Shown: positions 34,664 through 46,399 of the stretch, in pieces
Position numbering within the stretch: position 1 is the stretch's first letter
Layout of the letters: each line of letters starts with the position of its first letter
Assembly: GCF_958450345.1 (NCBI RefSeq)
Contig: NC_088780.1
Coordinates: 98,592,226 to 98,656,225 of the forward strand
Origin: Calliphora vicina
Lineage: Eukaryota; Arthropoda; Insecta; Diptera; Calliphoridae
Length of the DNA: 64,000 nucleotides
Direction: 5' to 3'
Notes under the pieces: model-generated
The model's database searches: none
What the model was told of the DNA's origin: nothing
The model's input: only the letters and a program-made list of their open reading frames with translations
Program-made: the position numbers and the translations under genes

Positions 34664-35162
34664 CGTAAGAAAGCAGAAACGCCATCTACGGAAAATTCTA
34701 AGAAATTTTCCCCAAAAACCATAGGTCTAAAATCAAATCCTATAGAGCGCATTTCGACTTTTATCCAAAAAAAAATTATTAAAAAAAAATATATACATAT
34801 ACAGAGAAAACAGATTCGTAGTAGCAACCGAATTTGTTGCCAATCTAATGATTCGGTTGCACATATAGAATTTATCGGTTCTATTAACAGAAAGTCATTT
34901 GATAATGAAGAATTCGGTAGATGCAACCGAACCTTTGTTACCCCTTCAAAAATTTTGTAGCCACAACTGTAAAATTCGATCTCTAAGGTAGAATCTTTCG
35001 ATTGGCAACAAATTCGGTTGCTATCACGAATCTGTTTTCTCTGTGTACTGAAATGTCATTGAATAAAGTCGAAATGCGCAAGATAGGATTTCATTTTAGA
35101 CCTATGGTTTCTTGAGGAAACTTTCTTAGAATTTTCCGTAGATTACGTTTCTGCTATACGAT
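34664..35162. mobile_element. Inverted-repeat element with about 95-bp arms
   Basis: Left arm GCAGAAACGCCATCTACGG, AATTCTAAGAAA, ACCATAGGTCTAAAAT; right arm is the inverted copy ending TACGTTTCTGCTATACG. The centre is occupied by a family G MITE. No target duplication found. Confidence 0.75.
34800..35047. mobile_element. Family G MITE, copy 3, best preserved
   Basis: Terminal inverted repeats of about 45 bp: ACAGAGAAAACAGATTCG at the left, CGAATCTGTTTTCTCTGT at the right, with GCAACCGAATTTGTTGCCAA next to them. About 248 bp, non-coding. It lies at the centre of the 34664-35162 inverted-repeat element. Confidence 0.85.
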
Positions 35163-35209
35163 TTTTTACTTTTTTATCGTCCATACAATTCGACCCGGCC
35201 TAGTATATA

Positions 35210-36849
35210 CAGTATTGGCCATAACTAAAGCACCCCCTCAATGGATTTTTTCTAATCATAATTTTTTTGATAAAAACTGCTTTTTTGGGATGTATTTTGT
35301 ATATATTTTATTAACTTATATTGTTAATGTTCATTTAATATTCATTTAGTAAAAGATAATTTTATTAAAAATTAATTTAAAATGATAAATCATATAAAAA
35401 CTCAAAACGCAACGGACAAAACAAAAGCACCCTCTTATAAGATGCTTAAAAATTTGACTCGGTACTGCATATTTGCAATGTGAATTATCGGGACTTAAAA
35501 ATTCCAAAATATAAAAATAATGGAAGGCGTAGTGTTCAAAATTTAAATTTTATACAGTTTATTGTGAAAAAAAAACAATGACAAGGAACAAGTACTCCAG
35601 TAAATTTAAAATTAAAGTTATTGAAGACTGGAAGATGGGCTTATCACTACATGAATTTAGTAAAAAATATTCAATTAACAGATCAGTTATTTCCAGGCTC
35701 GTTTCAAAATTTTTTAAGACTGGTCGAAAATCTCCGGTGCATTCTGGAGGTCGTTCGCGAAAAAAACACGATATTATGATTCCTTGATCAAAAGAGCAAT
35801 ACAAAAAGATCCTTCAGCATCAGCTATTCAAGTAGGAACAAGTTTAAGATTATGCGTTAGCGAAAGAACAATCCGTAGAAGAGTAGTAGAAGCCCGATTA
35901 TTCAGCTGACGACCAGCAAAAAAAACATTTCTATCAGCTAAGAACAAGAAAGCTAGACTAAAATTTTCCAAAGCCCACATCGACTGGAGTGTCCAAAAAT
36001 TAAAGACAGTACTGTTCCCTGCCGAATCCAAATACAACTTAAAAAGTTCCTCTGGAATAAGGCGTGTACGCAGACCAAAAGGAGGAAGACTGAATCCTAA
36101 GTATTGCAAAGGAACAATTAAACATGGAGGAGGCAATGAAATGGTCTGGGGTTGCTTTTCTGGTCAAGGATTTGGGCCAAATCATAAAATTTATGGGATT
36201 ATGGATCGGTTCATGTACCGTGATGTATTGAAAGCTGTAATGTTGCCTTATGCCAGTGAAGAGATGCCATTTATAGGGAGCTTCCAACAGGATAACGATC
36301 CTGAGCACCCCTCCAAAATTTCTAAGACTTGGCTACACAGCAATAAGATTCAAGTTCTTCATTGGCCTGGTCAATCTCCCGATCTCAATCCTATTGAGAA
36401 CTTGTGGCACATTGTTAATATGAAAATAAATCGTGAAAATTGTTGAAATAAGGATCGGAAATTTTCACTATTTATTTCATGCCGTTAAAATAGTCTGGGA
36501 AGGAATATCGAAAAACGCCATAAAAACATATTATCTTCTATGCCAAGAGATGTTCTTGTGCCATCCAAAACAAAGGATTTGCAACAAAAAATTAACTAAA
36601 ATTTTTTTTATATTATATCCTTGAAGGGGTGCTTTAGTTTTGTCCGTTTCATTTTCTACCTTAAAATATTTTTTGATTTTAAGTTACCTCTTATAGAAAG
36701 GTTAACTTTGAAAGTATTTTTTTATCAATACTAAACATATTAACAAATGAAAATAATACATAATAGATATTTAAAACTTTGATTTTATACAAAAAAATAC
36801 CATATGAAAAAAATTCATTGAGGGGGTGCTTTAGTTATGGCCAATACTG
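35210..36849 (+). mobile_element. Tc1-family transposon, 1640 bp, with TA target duplication
   Basis: TA flanks both ends (35208-35209 and 36850-36851). The ends are inverted copies starting CAGTATTGGCCATAACTAAA, with at least the first 34 bases identical. About 200 bp further in, GACAAAACAAAAGCACCC (35417) and its inverted partner near 36630 repeat the GCACCC box. This gives two binding-type repeats per end, the IR/DR arrangement of Minos- and Sleeping Beauty-like elements. It interrupts family F. Near-identical ends suggest it is one of the younger insertions here. Confidence 0.92.
35578..36597 (+). pseudogene. Tc1 transposase, inactivated
   Basis: Starts MTRNKYSSKFKIKVIEDWK and has the N-terminal helix-turn-helix (FSKKYSINRSVISRLV, about residues 28-43). 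Near 35775 the frame shifts; the reading continues as SERTIRRRVVEARLF, meets one TGA near 35907, then goes on to VLFPAESKYNL. Family members have FSDES here, so the first catalytic Asp is replaced (Ala). The open stretch 36141-36446 holds FQQDNDPEHPSK with the second Asp and LHWPGQSPDLNPIENLW with the last Glu, a DD34E catalytic set. The C-terminal end is frameshifted (about 36440 and 36550). Roughly 340 residues in the ancestor, the usual length. It cannot move itself. Confidence 0.9.
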
Positions 36850-37549
36850 TATATATAAGCTTGTCATTCCGTTTTGTAATTTTCACAATATAATTTTCCG
36901 ACCCTATAAAGTATATATATTCTGGGTCCTTATAGATAGCGGAGTCGATTAAGCCATGTCCGTCTGTCTGTCTGTTGAAATCAATTTTTTGAAGATATCT
37001 TTCGGGTGCAAATCTTCAATAATTCTGTCAGACATGCTTTCGAGAAGTTTCCTATTCAAAATCAGCAAAATCGGTCCACAAATGGCTGAGATATGAGGAA
37101 AAAACCAGGACAACCTCGATTTTTTTACATATTTTTGACATATATCTGGATTACTAAGTCATTAAGTCATTAATATAGACAATATGGATATCTAATGATA
37201 AATATTTTAAATGGACTTTGCAACGACGTATATAAGACCATAGTATGTTTGACCTACAATGGGTCAAAATCGGAAAAAATATTTTTTACAATATATTATA
37301 TATAATATTTTTACAAAAAAAAAAAATTGAAAAACAAAAAAAAATTTTTTAAAAATTAAAAAAATTTTAAAATAATAATTCAAAAAATTTTTTTTCCAAA
37401 AAATTAAAAAAAACCCGATTTTTTTACAAAAAAAAAATTTGAAAAACAAAAAAAAAATTTGAAAATAACAATTCCAAAAAAATTTTTTCCAAAAAATTTA
37501 AAAAAAAACTGGAAAAAAATAAATTTTGTTTGCCTAAAAATTTTTAAAA

Positions 37550-37715
37550 CATAGAAGAAACACATAGAACGGAAGGAGAGAGTAATATATTACTCTCTTT
37601 TCACACATACGGGTGATACAATAACAAAATACATGCAATACATTCTCATGAATTAGGTTTTTGACAACAGACTTAGGTTTTTGGCTCTCAGTTATCTATC
37701 TAGTTGTTGTCTATG
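37550..37715. mobile_element. Family H MITE, copy 5
   Basis: Ends CATAGAAGAAACACATAGAA and TTGTCTATG; flanks TTTTAAAA (37542-37549) and ATTTAAAA (37716-37723), seven of eight matching. 166 bp, inserted in the family F repeat. Confidence 0.85.
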
Positions 37716-37887
37716 ATTTAAAATTTGTATTTTGAAGTATAATTTGGTGAAGGGTATATAAGATTCGGCACAGCCGAATAAAGCTCTCTTACTTGTTTTA
37801 ATATAAAATAATTTATATAATACTTCTCAATTTTATTTGGAATTTTCTCAGTTTAAAGTTGAAATTCTCAATCATAGAATAAACGCA

Positions 37888-38932
37888 CAGGGTTGTCAGA
37901 TATTTTTTACCTCCATCGCCAAAAGCTAAACGAAAAATCGCCAAAATAATTTGTTTGGAGTTTTTTATTGTAAAATACATACATACTAATTTTATGTATT
38001 ATAAAGTCAATTTATTTCGGTTTAAATCTAGTGCATTAGATATTAAATTGATATCAAAAGTATACATTGTATTACAATTAAAATTGCAACAAAATTTATT
38101 AACATTTATATAACTTACTATTCTTATCAATGTATCTAAAAGTTCTTATTAATTAATTAATATCTAAAATTAACATATTAAGAACGGCCAATGCTTTAAA
38201 GTGAAATGTTCCACCTGCATATCAATAATTGTAAACTTGTGGCCAAAAATCTAATAAATTTTGTTGGAATTTCACCTTTAAAGATCTGAGTCCAATTGAT
38301 ATATGCTAATTTTGACCATTGCAATTCATATTCCCTCATTTGGATTAACAAATAAAGTTAATGAATTTTGAACTAGCAAAAATTTCCATTTTATTTCAAT
38401 ATTGAAAATTCATTATATACTTTAAAAAGAGTTATGTTTTCTGGTAACCGTTTAAGCATTTCTTTTAAAAACTTTTTTCTTTTAAAATTTCTACATCATA
38501 TTCCTCCATTTTTATATTTTATAATTCCATTTCAAATTCTGTGCCAAAATCGATATATTCCTGATTCCAAAGAATCCGTCGAACCAATAGCCAATTTTAA
38601 TGAGCATATTAAGTTATCAATATTTCCATTATTATTTAGAAATGACGGCTTAACGATTTTAGAAGAAAAAATTAATATTGTTAAAACTATTTGATCATGA
38701 ATGCTACCTGAATCCATATGATCAGATTATAAATGATTAATTTTATTAACTATTGTGTTAATAAATAAAAAAAAATATTTCAAGAAAAACAAATACATAA
38801 TTTGTTAAAAAATCGCCAAATAAATCGCCAACTAGTCTGTAAATCGCCATGTCGCCAATTGGAAATTTTGGTCGCCAAAGGCAATGAAAAATCGCCACGT
38901 TTGGCGAGAAATCGCCACATCTGACAGCCCTG
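37888..38932. mobile_element. hAT-like element, 1045 bp, exact 8-bp target duplication
   Basis: TAAACGCA stands at 37880-37887 and 38933-38940. Ends are CAGGGTTGTCAGAT and, inverted, CAGGGCTGTCAGAT (13 of 14). ATCGCCA-type motifs are clustered near both ends, like sub-terminal transposase sites of hAT elements. A minus-strand scrap QWSKLAYINWTQIF near 38340 may be hAT transposase residue, but this is weak. No functional transposase remains. Confidence 0.93.
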
Positions 38933-38987
38933 TAAACGCATAGAACGGAAGGAGAGAGTAAAATATTACTCTCTTTTCACACATACG

Positions 38988-40195
38988 CACAGTGGTTTAA
39001 AACTTTATTTTTTCGAAATAATTCGGTATCTTGGGAACTATTAGAGATATTATTACGAAATTTCACATGGTTTGAGCCGAGGTGTTTTCAAGTTGATTTA
39101 CGTTTGTTCAGCTTCCTAGCGCTAATAGGGGCAAGTACGTAGCGCCTCAAAGTTGGTCACCTCGGGTCTCAATTTTTTTTAAAAAAATCGCCAAAAATCC
39201 ATTTATGATCCGAATGAGCTGAAATTTTGAATATAAATAGTGCTTGAGAAGATATACCAAAACTACGCTCACAAGTGTAGGTTATCTCTATTAGTTGAAG
39301 AGATATTCAGGTTTATTGATTTATTTTTTTTAATTTTACTAGATCTTTTTATGGTTTTTTAGATATGGCGGGCCTACGGAGGTCGAAATTTATTTTTAAA
39401 ATATCAGCTATTTTGGCGATAAAATTATCAATAATATAAAATAAAAGCAACTTGCTAACAGTTATCTCTTCCCTATAAAAAGTTATACGCATCCAAAGTT
39501 GGAACTTGTAAAAAGGACCGCATTTTTTACGTTTTTCCCCAAAAAAGCCCATATATTTTTTCTTTTGTAGAAAAAAAATTTGTTCGGGACTATATAGAAT
39601 TTTTATATGATCCTGAAAGATAACTTAATGCAAAAGCGTGTAAAGAAAAACTTGGCTCACTTAAACGGCCATACTACCCCCCAGTAATATCCAAACTTGG
39701 CCAATTTAAAAAAAAAATCGGTTTGAGTAAAAAATTCTAAAAAGGCAAAGCACCGATCCACGAAAGAGCTCTATATTTGTATATGTTTTTTAAATACGTA
39801 CTAAGTATTTTTACTATCACATGGAAAATAACGTCACAAAAACTCAGTTTTTGGAACACATTTTCCCCGTTTTAGGAATTTCAGTATTTGAAAATAAAAA
39901 ATTTCAAAATTCTAATGCCATTGATTTAAGGACATTTGGGTCTATATTATTAAAATTTTACATTAATTCAAATTTTATATTTTTATTCGTGGAAAATCAC
40001 CATATGAATTTTTTTTTAATTTTTAAGGTAAAAGAAGTCCCAAAATTTTATAAAATTATTTAATTTTATTAAAATATCAATCCACAAGTTATAATGTTTT
40101 CAACAATATCAAATACTTATATTAAAAGCCTTTAATTACTCCTCAGAAGTTCCACAAACCTTGCCCCATTTGATAAGTTTGTTTTTCATATAATG
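38988..40195 (+). mobile_element. Family R dispersed repeat, copy 1
   Basis: Begins CACAGTGGTTTAAAAC and runs to TTTTTCATATAATG. It matches the whole of 43894-42812 in the opposite direction with scattered differences (TTCGGTATCTTGGGAACTAT, GGGCCTACGGAGG, CTCAGAAGTTCCACA). The two ends are not inverted copies of each other. Frames are short and not shared between copies, so it is non-coding. Superfamily unknown. Confidence 0.8.
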
Positions 40196-40388
40196 AGTGC
40201 AAAATGTGTATGTGTTTGAATTCAAAATTTATATTTGATATGTTAATAACATTTTGCTTGAAATACATGAAAAAACGTATACATTTTTAAAAGGGGCCAT
40301 GGTTTGTGGAACTTCTAAGGAGTAAATAAAGGCTTTTTATATAAGCATTTGATATTGTTGAAAACATTATGACTTGTGGATTGAATTG
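40075..40388. repeat. Inverted duplication of the family R right end
   Basis: CAATCCACAAGTTATAATG...CCTTGCCCC (40078-40168) returns inverted as GGGGCCATGGTTTGTGG...CATTATGACTTGTGGATTG (40293-40385). Arms of about 100 bp with a 120-bp loop. It ends where the remnant of the family H MITE resumes. Confidence 0.8.
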
Positions 40389-40488
40389 GGCTGTCAGTCT
40401 ATGTTCTCCATTTTAATTGGAAGTTTCTCAATTTAAAATAGAAATTCTCAATTTCATATGAAATTTTCTCAATTTCAATGACAAATGG

Positions 40489-42269
40489 TGAAGAGCTTTC
40501 AAAGCTGCTTATAAGTAGAAGTTTCTATTGATTGAAATGTTTATAAACATAGACCACAGACCGTTAAATTCAAATTGATAATGCAATTTCGTAACAATAT
40601 TATTATTGTCTGAATATAAACTTCATTTCCTGGATGTGTAAATTAACTGAAGGTTAAGAAAGATCTCTGTGTATAAAAAAACCAGAGATGCGAATTAAGA
40701 ATTTAGGAATTAATCGCCGACAATACATTAGCACTTAGACATTTTGATTAAATAATATGTAAATTATCTCAATTTCCAATTGCATCAAAGGCAAAATAAA
40801 ATAAATTGAAAATTATCATAATTTGAATAATGAACTATGGCCACTTGTGTTCCTTTCTGTTGCTGTGTCCCTTATCAAATCATTAACATTCTTGGCAAGA
40901 TACAACAACACACTCACTCAAATATCCAATTACAACAGCAAACGGCCGAATATATAATTTTCATAAAATCTCAATTAATAATAATTTTACGCACAATAAA
41001 CATGTACAAATTTGTATAAAACTCTTAAACAAAAAGATCAACGCAAATTCACACACATCATTATTGTAAATGATGATGAAAAATAAGAGAAGTGCGGGAA
41101 TATTCATGTCATTATTACATTACAGCACTTGGAAATGCGGCAGGAAAACGGCATAAACACCAAACACCACTAAGGATGAATAATAATAATGGTTGTTTGC
41201 TCTCTTGTTGTGGCAGAGATAAAAAACCATTTTAACACCACATCAAAAGCTGATGAAACTAAATCATCATATGAATGAGTGCGTATGTCAAAATTTACCA
41301 ATGCACTAATTAATCTCAACAATAGACAATGGAAAACTTGGAAAAAGCAGGGATACAAATTTACAGTGTGTTACATAGCAGTTTTTGTCTGAAGGTAACC
41401 AAAACGTTCAATTATTAATCTTGTTACTTTTACCACTCACTGTAAACATACTCATTTAGGAAGTATTTTGTTTTCATCCTTAAAATTGAAATTAATGAGT
41501 ACCAGTTTAAGACATGTTATAGAAAGTGTGTGAGAGGTGACACATTTGAAGAGGAAATTAGATTGAACAATAGAATGTGAACAACAACAAAAACTCACCC
41601 TCATTATATTAAAATTAAGACTTTTTTTTTGGTGAAATGTCTAAGGTTTCATTTGTGTTCAAAGAAAATTAAAGATGAAAATATAATTGGAAGTTTTAAT
41701 CCAATGTATTTAAACAAAAAGTAGAAAAAAAACCTTAATCTAAGAAATAACAACATAATTTGGCGCTTGTTAGAAATAACGAATAAAATGAAGATGATGA
41801 TATCATTGACACATATCACCTAAAACAAAAGAACTAATTTTTTCAAATTAACAAAGTTATAGACAGATCTGAAACGTAAGCAATGAGAAACCATTACACT
41901 AAACACCAAATTGTGTCATCAAATGCAAATTCATGAGCTTCTACAGGACGGAAAAGGGAACATTTGTATAATCCCTAGACATTTTTTGGGTTCATCTCAC
42001 ACATTTCCAAAAATATAATGTCAAGTTTGTGTAAGAGATCCAGATCTATTTTCTGTTGTTTTTTGTCTTAGAACTTTGCATTATGAAGTTGAAGCATCAT
42101 ATCTATATGAATAGCAAAACTTAGCGCTTTCGTTGAAACGTATGAGCATAACGAAACTTCTTCCAATTCGTCTGTATTGATCTACATCTTCCTTTTTGCC
42201 AAAACAATCAGACCCAGATGTTATATGTTCTCATTTTTTCTCAAGTTTTGCTGTACTTCTTTAATTTAA
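40489..42269. other. No gene seen
   Basis: About 1.8 kb of A+T-rich sequence. No element, gene or RNA recognised. Confidence 0.5.
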
Positions 42270-42282
42270 AAAAAAAAATGCC

Positions 42283-42570
42283 TATGAAGCAAAACAATTA
42301 CTCACCAAAGCTTATGGTGAATGTGTTCCATCGATTTCAACGTGCGAGAGATGGTTTGTGCGGTTGAAAAGTGGTAATTTTGACACGGAAGACAAAGATC
42401 ACCCAGGCCATCCAAAAAACTTTGAAGACCAAGAATTGAAGGCATTACTCCATGAAGATTGTTGTCAAACTCAACAAGATCTTGCAAAATCAGTGAAAGC
42501 TACTCAAGCAGCAATTTCAAAACCTTTGCGATTCATCCAAAAGCAGGGAAATTGGGTACCATACGAATAG
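42283..42570 (+). pseudogene. Mariner transposase, N-terminal part
   Basis: About 96 unbroken codons starting EAKQLLTKAYGE. They include GECVPSISTCERWFVR, FDTEDKDHPGHPKNFED, HEDCCQTQQDLAKSV and NWVPYE, the paired helix-turn-helix domain and linker of Mos1-like transposases in correct order. The frame then meets a stop; shifted frames continue with ITCDE before another stop and WIHYDNPN. The first catalytic Asp can therefore still be seen, but the protein cannot be made in one piece. It is the best preserved N-terminus of this mariner in the window. Confidence 0.9.
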
Positions 42571-42811
42571 AAGCCGAGAGACCTTGAAAGACGATTTTGC
42601 ATGTCCCAAATGATGATTCTTATTGCAGCGAATCATTACTTGCGATGAATAATGGATCCATTACGATAACCCGAATTGTAAAAGATCGTATGTGAAGCCC
42701 TACAAACCCGCCGTCACCAAATTCTCTGTATTTAGTGGTATCAAAATGGTATCATCTATTATGAGCTGCTGAAATCTAGCCAGACCATCACAGGGAACCT
42801 GTACCGAATGC

Positions 42812-43894
42812 ATTATATGAAAAAACATACAAATTTGTCAAAGGGGGCAAGGTCTGTGGAACTTCTGAGGAGTAAATAAAGACCTTTTATATAAGTATTT
42901 GATATTGTTGAAAACATTATGACTTGAGGATTGATAATTTAGTAAAACTAAATAATTTTATAAAATTTTGGGACTTTATTTACCTTAAAAACTAAAAAAA
43001 ATTATAATATGGTGATTTTCCACGAATAAAAATATAAAATTTGAATTAATATAAAATTTTAACAGTTAAAGATATGATAACAAAATTCGGAACCAACATA
43101 GACCCAAATATCCTTAAATCAATGTCATTAGAATTTTTGACATTCTTTATTTTCAAATACCAAAATTCCTAAAACGGGGTAAATGTCTTCCAAAAACTTA
43201 TTATTTAACATGTGATAGTAAAAACACTCAGTAAATATATAAGAAACATATGGAGTTATACAAATATGGAGCTTTTTTGTGGATCGGAGCTTTGCCTTTT
43301 TAGAATTATTTACTCAAACCGAATTTTTTTTTTTTAAATTGGCCAAGTTTGGATAGGACTGGGGGGTGATATGTCAGCTAAAGTGAGCCAAATTTTTCTT
43401 TACACGCTTTTCTATTAAGTTATCTTTCCGGATCATATAAAAATTCTATATAGTCTCGAAGAAAAAGTTGCTTTTATATTTAGAATTTTATCGCGAATAT
43501 TGCTGATATTTTAAAAATAAATTTCGACCCTCCGTAGGCCCACCATATCTAATAAATCAAAAATAAATCAAAAAACCTGAATATCTCTTCAACTAATAGA
43601 GATAACCTACACTTGTACAATATTTTTTGTAGATCTTCTCATGGACTATTTATATTTAATTTCATCTCATTCGGATCATAAATGGACTTTTGGCGATTTT
43701 TTTAAAAAATTTAAGACCCGAGGTGACCAGCTTTGTGGGGCTACGCACTGGCTCCCATTAGCGCTAGGAAGCTGAACAAACGTACATAAACTCAAAAACA
43801 CCTCAGCTCAAACCATGTGAAATTTCGTAAAAATATCTGCAATAGTTCCCAAGATACCGAATTATTTCCAAAAAAAAAGTTTTTAAACCACTGT
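42812..43894 (-). mobile_element. Family R dispersed repeat, copy 2
   Basis: Inverted counterpart of 38988-40195, bounded by ATTATATGAAAAAACAT and TTTAAACCACTGT. It inserted in a mariner, so the junctions show its true ends: ACAGTGG at one side, CATATAAT at the other. GCATT and ACATT flank it, possibly a 5-bp target duplication with one change. Confidence 0.8.
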
Positions 43895-44285
43895 ACATTG
43901 TCCGAAAAATGCTCAACGCTCGGCAATATGTTGCAATACCTGTTAAAAGCTGTTTCGAAAGAAGTGGTTGGGAAGTTTTGCCTCACCCGCCTTATAATCC
44001 AGACTTAGCTTCGTCCAACTACTAATTTGTTTCGATCTATGCAGAACGCTCTCTCTGGAATACGCTTCGCTTAGGAACAGAGTATCCCAAATTGGCTTGA
44101 TTCGTTCATGGCCTCAAAAGATGAGCAGTTGTTTTGGCTCGGAATCCATATGTTGCCAGAAAGATGGGAAAATTCATAGCTAAAAATACATTGAATATTG
44201 TACAAATATTTCAAAATAAAAGCTAAACATTTGGAAAAATCTCGCATTTTTAAGTAATACACCCAAATAATGAGAATTAAAAATG

Positions 44286-46395
44286 TCCCCACGCTAACGA
44301 TTTAAATTTAGAGGTTTTCGAAAAACCTCTTAACGTTTTCTGATTTTCAGTATTTTGTTTTTGGAAGGCAGAGAATAATTTTAGAAATTGGGACATTTAA
44401 AAATCGGAAATCGAGCAGTATGACACTGGTCAAGCTGGTAAAATAAATACAGATTGCCCCTTCATTATACCCCCATTGCAAAAATTATGATTATTATCGC
44501 AAAAATAAGTGGCAATTGAATTTCGGACAGATTTGGCAAAGTATTGTTTGTATTGTATAGCCTACCATAAAAATTAGTGATCACAAAACACTGCAGGAAA
44601 AATTCGTCCTTTAGTCGTACTATTTGTATATCGAACAACCATCCGGCTGAAGTCTTTAATGTCACTTTCAATGTAGGAGAGTTCAAATCGAATATCCACA
44701 AACACTACTCCCTCTTTCCTTTCCTAGTTCCAATACAATACATTAAATGGGTAGGACCAAGTGCTGGTCCGAAAAGAAACAACAAATTATCATCATACAT
44801 AACAAAAGGACAAATAATCCACAAACAAATCTGCTGCTTGCCGTAAATGGTTATAAATTACTACGAAAATTTCATATTAATTAGTGAATAAATTCCGAAT
44901 ACTTAAATAAAAAAATTGTATCTTAAATTAGTGCCAAACAAAGAGGCTATTTTTTCTATAAAAACCTCAAAAACCTTATCAAGTTGAAGTGTTTGGAAAA
45001 TTTATTTGTATGTCTCTGTTTATGAAAAACTACCAACGATTAGTGCAAATCAACGCATACAACTGGTAGATAAAAGGTGAAATTAAGTATAAATTCTTTA
45101 GTTTATTTCTCATTCTCCCTGCAAATCTATCTGAAAAGACCAAATGTCTATCAGGATTAGAAGAGTATTTTTTGTTTCTTTTGTTTTACACATATTCGCT
45201 GATAAATATTGCAGAGGGGAGTAGCAGGACGAAATAGTAAGGGTGTGAAATGTTGCTTAATATGTACGTTGGTATTATGTAAGTATTTGATATGGTCAGG
45301 ACATCACAGAAATAAAAGCGAAAAACAAAAATTGGTATTCGTTGGTGTTGACATTTCCATTGTTAAGATCTTAACAAAAACACAAGATTTTGTATTTTGA
45401 TTTAATTTAAGGCTCTTGAATGCACACTTCACTCATTCATTCATTCATTCTATTTCAATGCAAACTAATTACTTATGCATTCACACAATCACTTTATCAC
45501 ATACATTCCTGGTTATACAAAAAGAACAGAACCAGGCAGTTAAGCCTACAAACATTTCTTTTGTAAAGAATTTTTGTTAAATTCTCCTTATTAAATTGTG
45601 TGGAAATTTAGCTTTTCTTTAAATTTTTTTACCCCAAAACAGACTTAATTTCTTTAGGAAATATAAAAGAAATTTAAATTAACAAACAAAAAAATCCTTT
45701 ATTTACTTTCACTCACCAGTTTGATATGAGAGATCTTTTTTTTCTTTATTATTATAATATTTACTTTTCAAAAACATATTTTCATTACTCATACCCATTT
45801 TAGGTTTATTTCATCCATTTTAATTTTACCTAGTCGGTAGCCATCTCATAACATGTTAGACAGTTAGGTCCCTGGAGTATATCACTTGTTTACCAATATC
45901 ATTATTTGTTGTTTTTCCCCATTCACATCTTTTATTTCCAATATACCAATCATTATGGTTACGATGAATAAATATATTGAAATATACGGGTAGTAAATCT
46001 ATCTAGATTGCGTGTATTTTTGACTGGTCTCTATTTCCCTTTCACTCACTTTTCCCTTTCCATTCAACAATTTGTCTTGATTATTTTAATAATTTGTATA
46101 AAAGTAGCTGCTCTCATTGATTTATACTTCGATGTGTATTGAATAATCACAGGATAGAAGAAAAATTAGTTCATATTGAATGTCAATTTGTTTTGTTTGT
46201 AGAGACAATATTTTCTTTCAATTATTTATAAAGAGCATCTGTTGTTTGTAGAACGATACGGAAATATGAAACCACCAGCCATTATAATGAATTAACTCAT
46301 TTTTGTTTTAACTTTAATCCAATGCAAAAAAGAGTCTTATTATTATATTGTCACTGCAAAGTTATTTAAAAAATATTCAATCAAAGATTTAAAAC
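44286..46395. other. No gene seen
   Basis: 2.1 kb of A+T-rich sequence. A short ATTC repeat occurs near 45430. Frames up to 89 codons (44577) show no known domain. Confidence 0.5.
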
Positions 46396-46399
46396 ATAT

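Larger units (their letters stand above)
34649..37799 (+). mobile_element. Family F repeat (INE-1/helentron-like) carrying several insertions
   Basis: 5' end TATACCCTTCACCTTCG at 34649; core from about 36850 (TATAAGCTTGTCATTCCG, CCGACCCTATAAAG, CCATGTCCGTCTGTCTGTC); 3' end with hairpin ATTCGGCACAGCCGAAT at 37763-37779 and CTCTCTTACTTGTTTT. The 5' palindrome, the GTCCGTCTG run and the 3' hairpin match the plan of Drosophila INE-1. Inserted in it are an inverted-repeat element with a MITE inside it, a Tc1 element and a family H MITE. Confidence 0.8.
37873..40403. mobile_element. Family H MITE, copy 6, split by two insertions
   Basis: Pieces: 37873-37887, 38933-38987 and a short end TCAGTCTATG at 40394-40403. 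Flanks TTCTCAAT (37865-37872) and TTCTCCAT (40404-40411) match at seven of eight. A 1045-bp hAT-like element and a family R copy lie inside. Most of its 3' half has been lost, probably with the family R rearrangement. Confidence 0.78.
42270..44285 (+). mobile_element. Mariner (Mos1/mauritiana-like), copy 2, split by family R
   Basis: Transposase remains at 42283-42810 and 43895-44180, 3' untranslated end to 44285 (ATTTTTAAGTAATACACCC). A family R copy occupies 42812-43894, with a small loss of mariner sequence at the junction. The last block includes GATGAGCAGTTGTTTTGGCT, which encodes DEQLFWL as in copy 3. Confidence 0.88.

Noticed and set aside
36141..36446. 101-codon frame as an intact small gene
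   Set aside because: It is the catalytic part of the broken Tc1 transposase, with upstream and downstream parts in other frames.
38434..38717. Overlapping 86- and 61-codon frames in the 1045-bp hAT-like element
   Set aside because: They show no transposase motif and overlap each other on opposite strands; only a separate scrap near 38340 is suggestive.
40837..41019. 60-codon cysteine-containing frame starting MATCVPFCCC
   Set aside because: It is short, with no signal peptide pattern, splice context or family match, and lies in A+T-rich sequence where such frames arise by chance.
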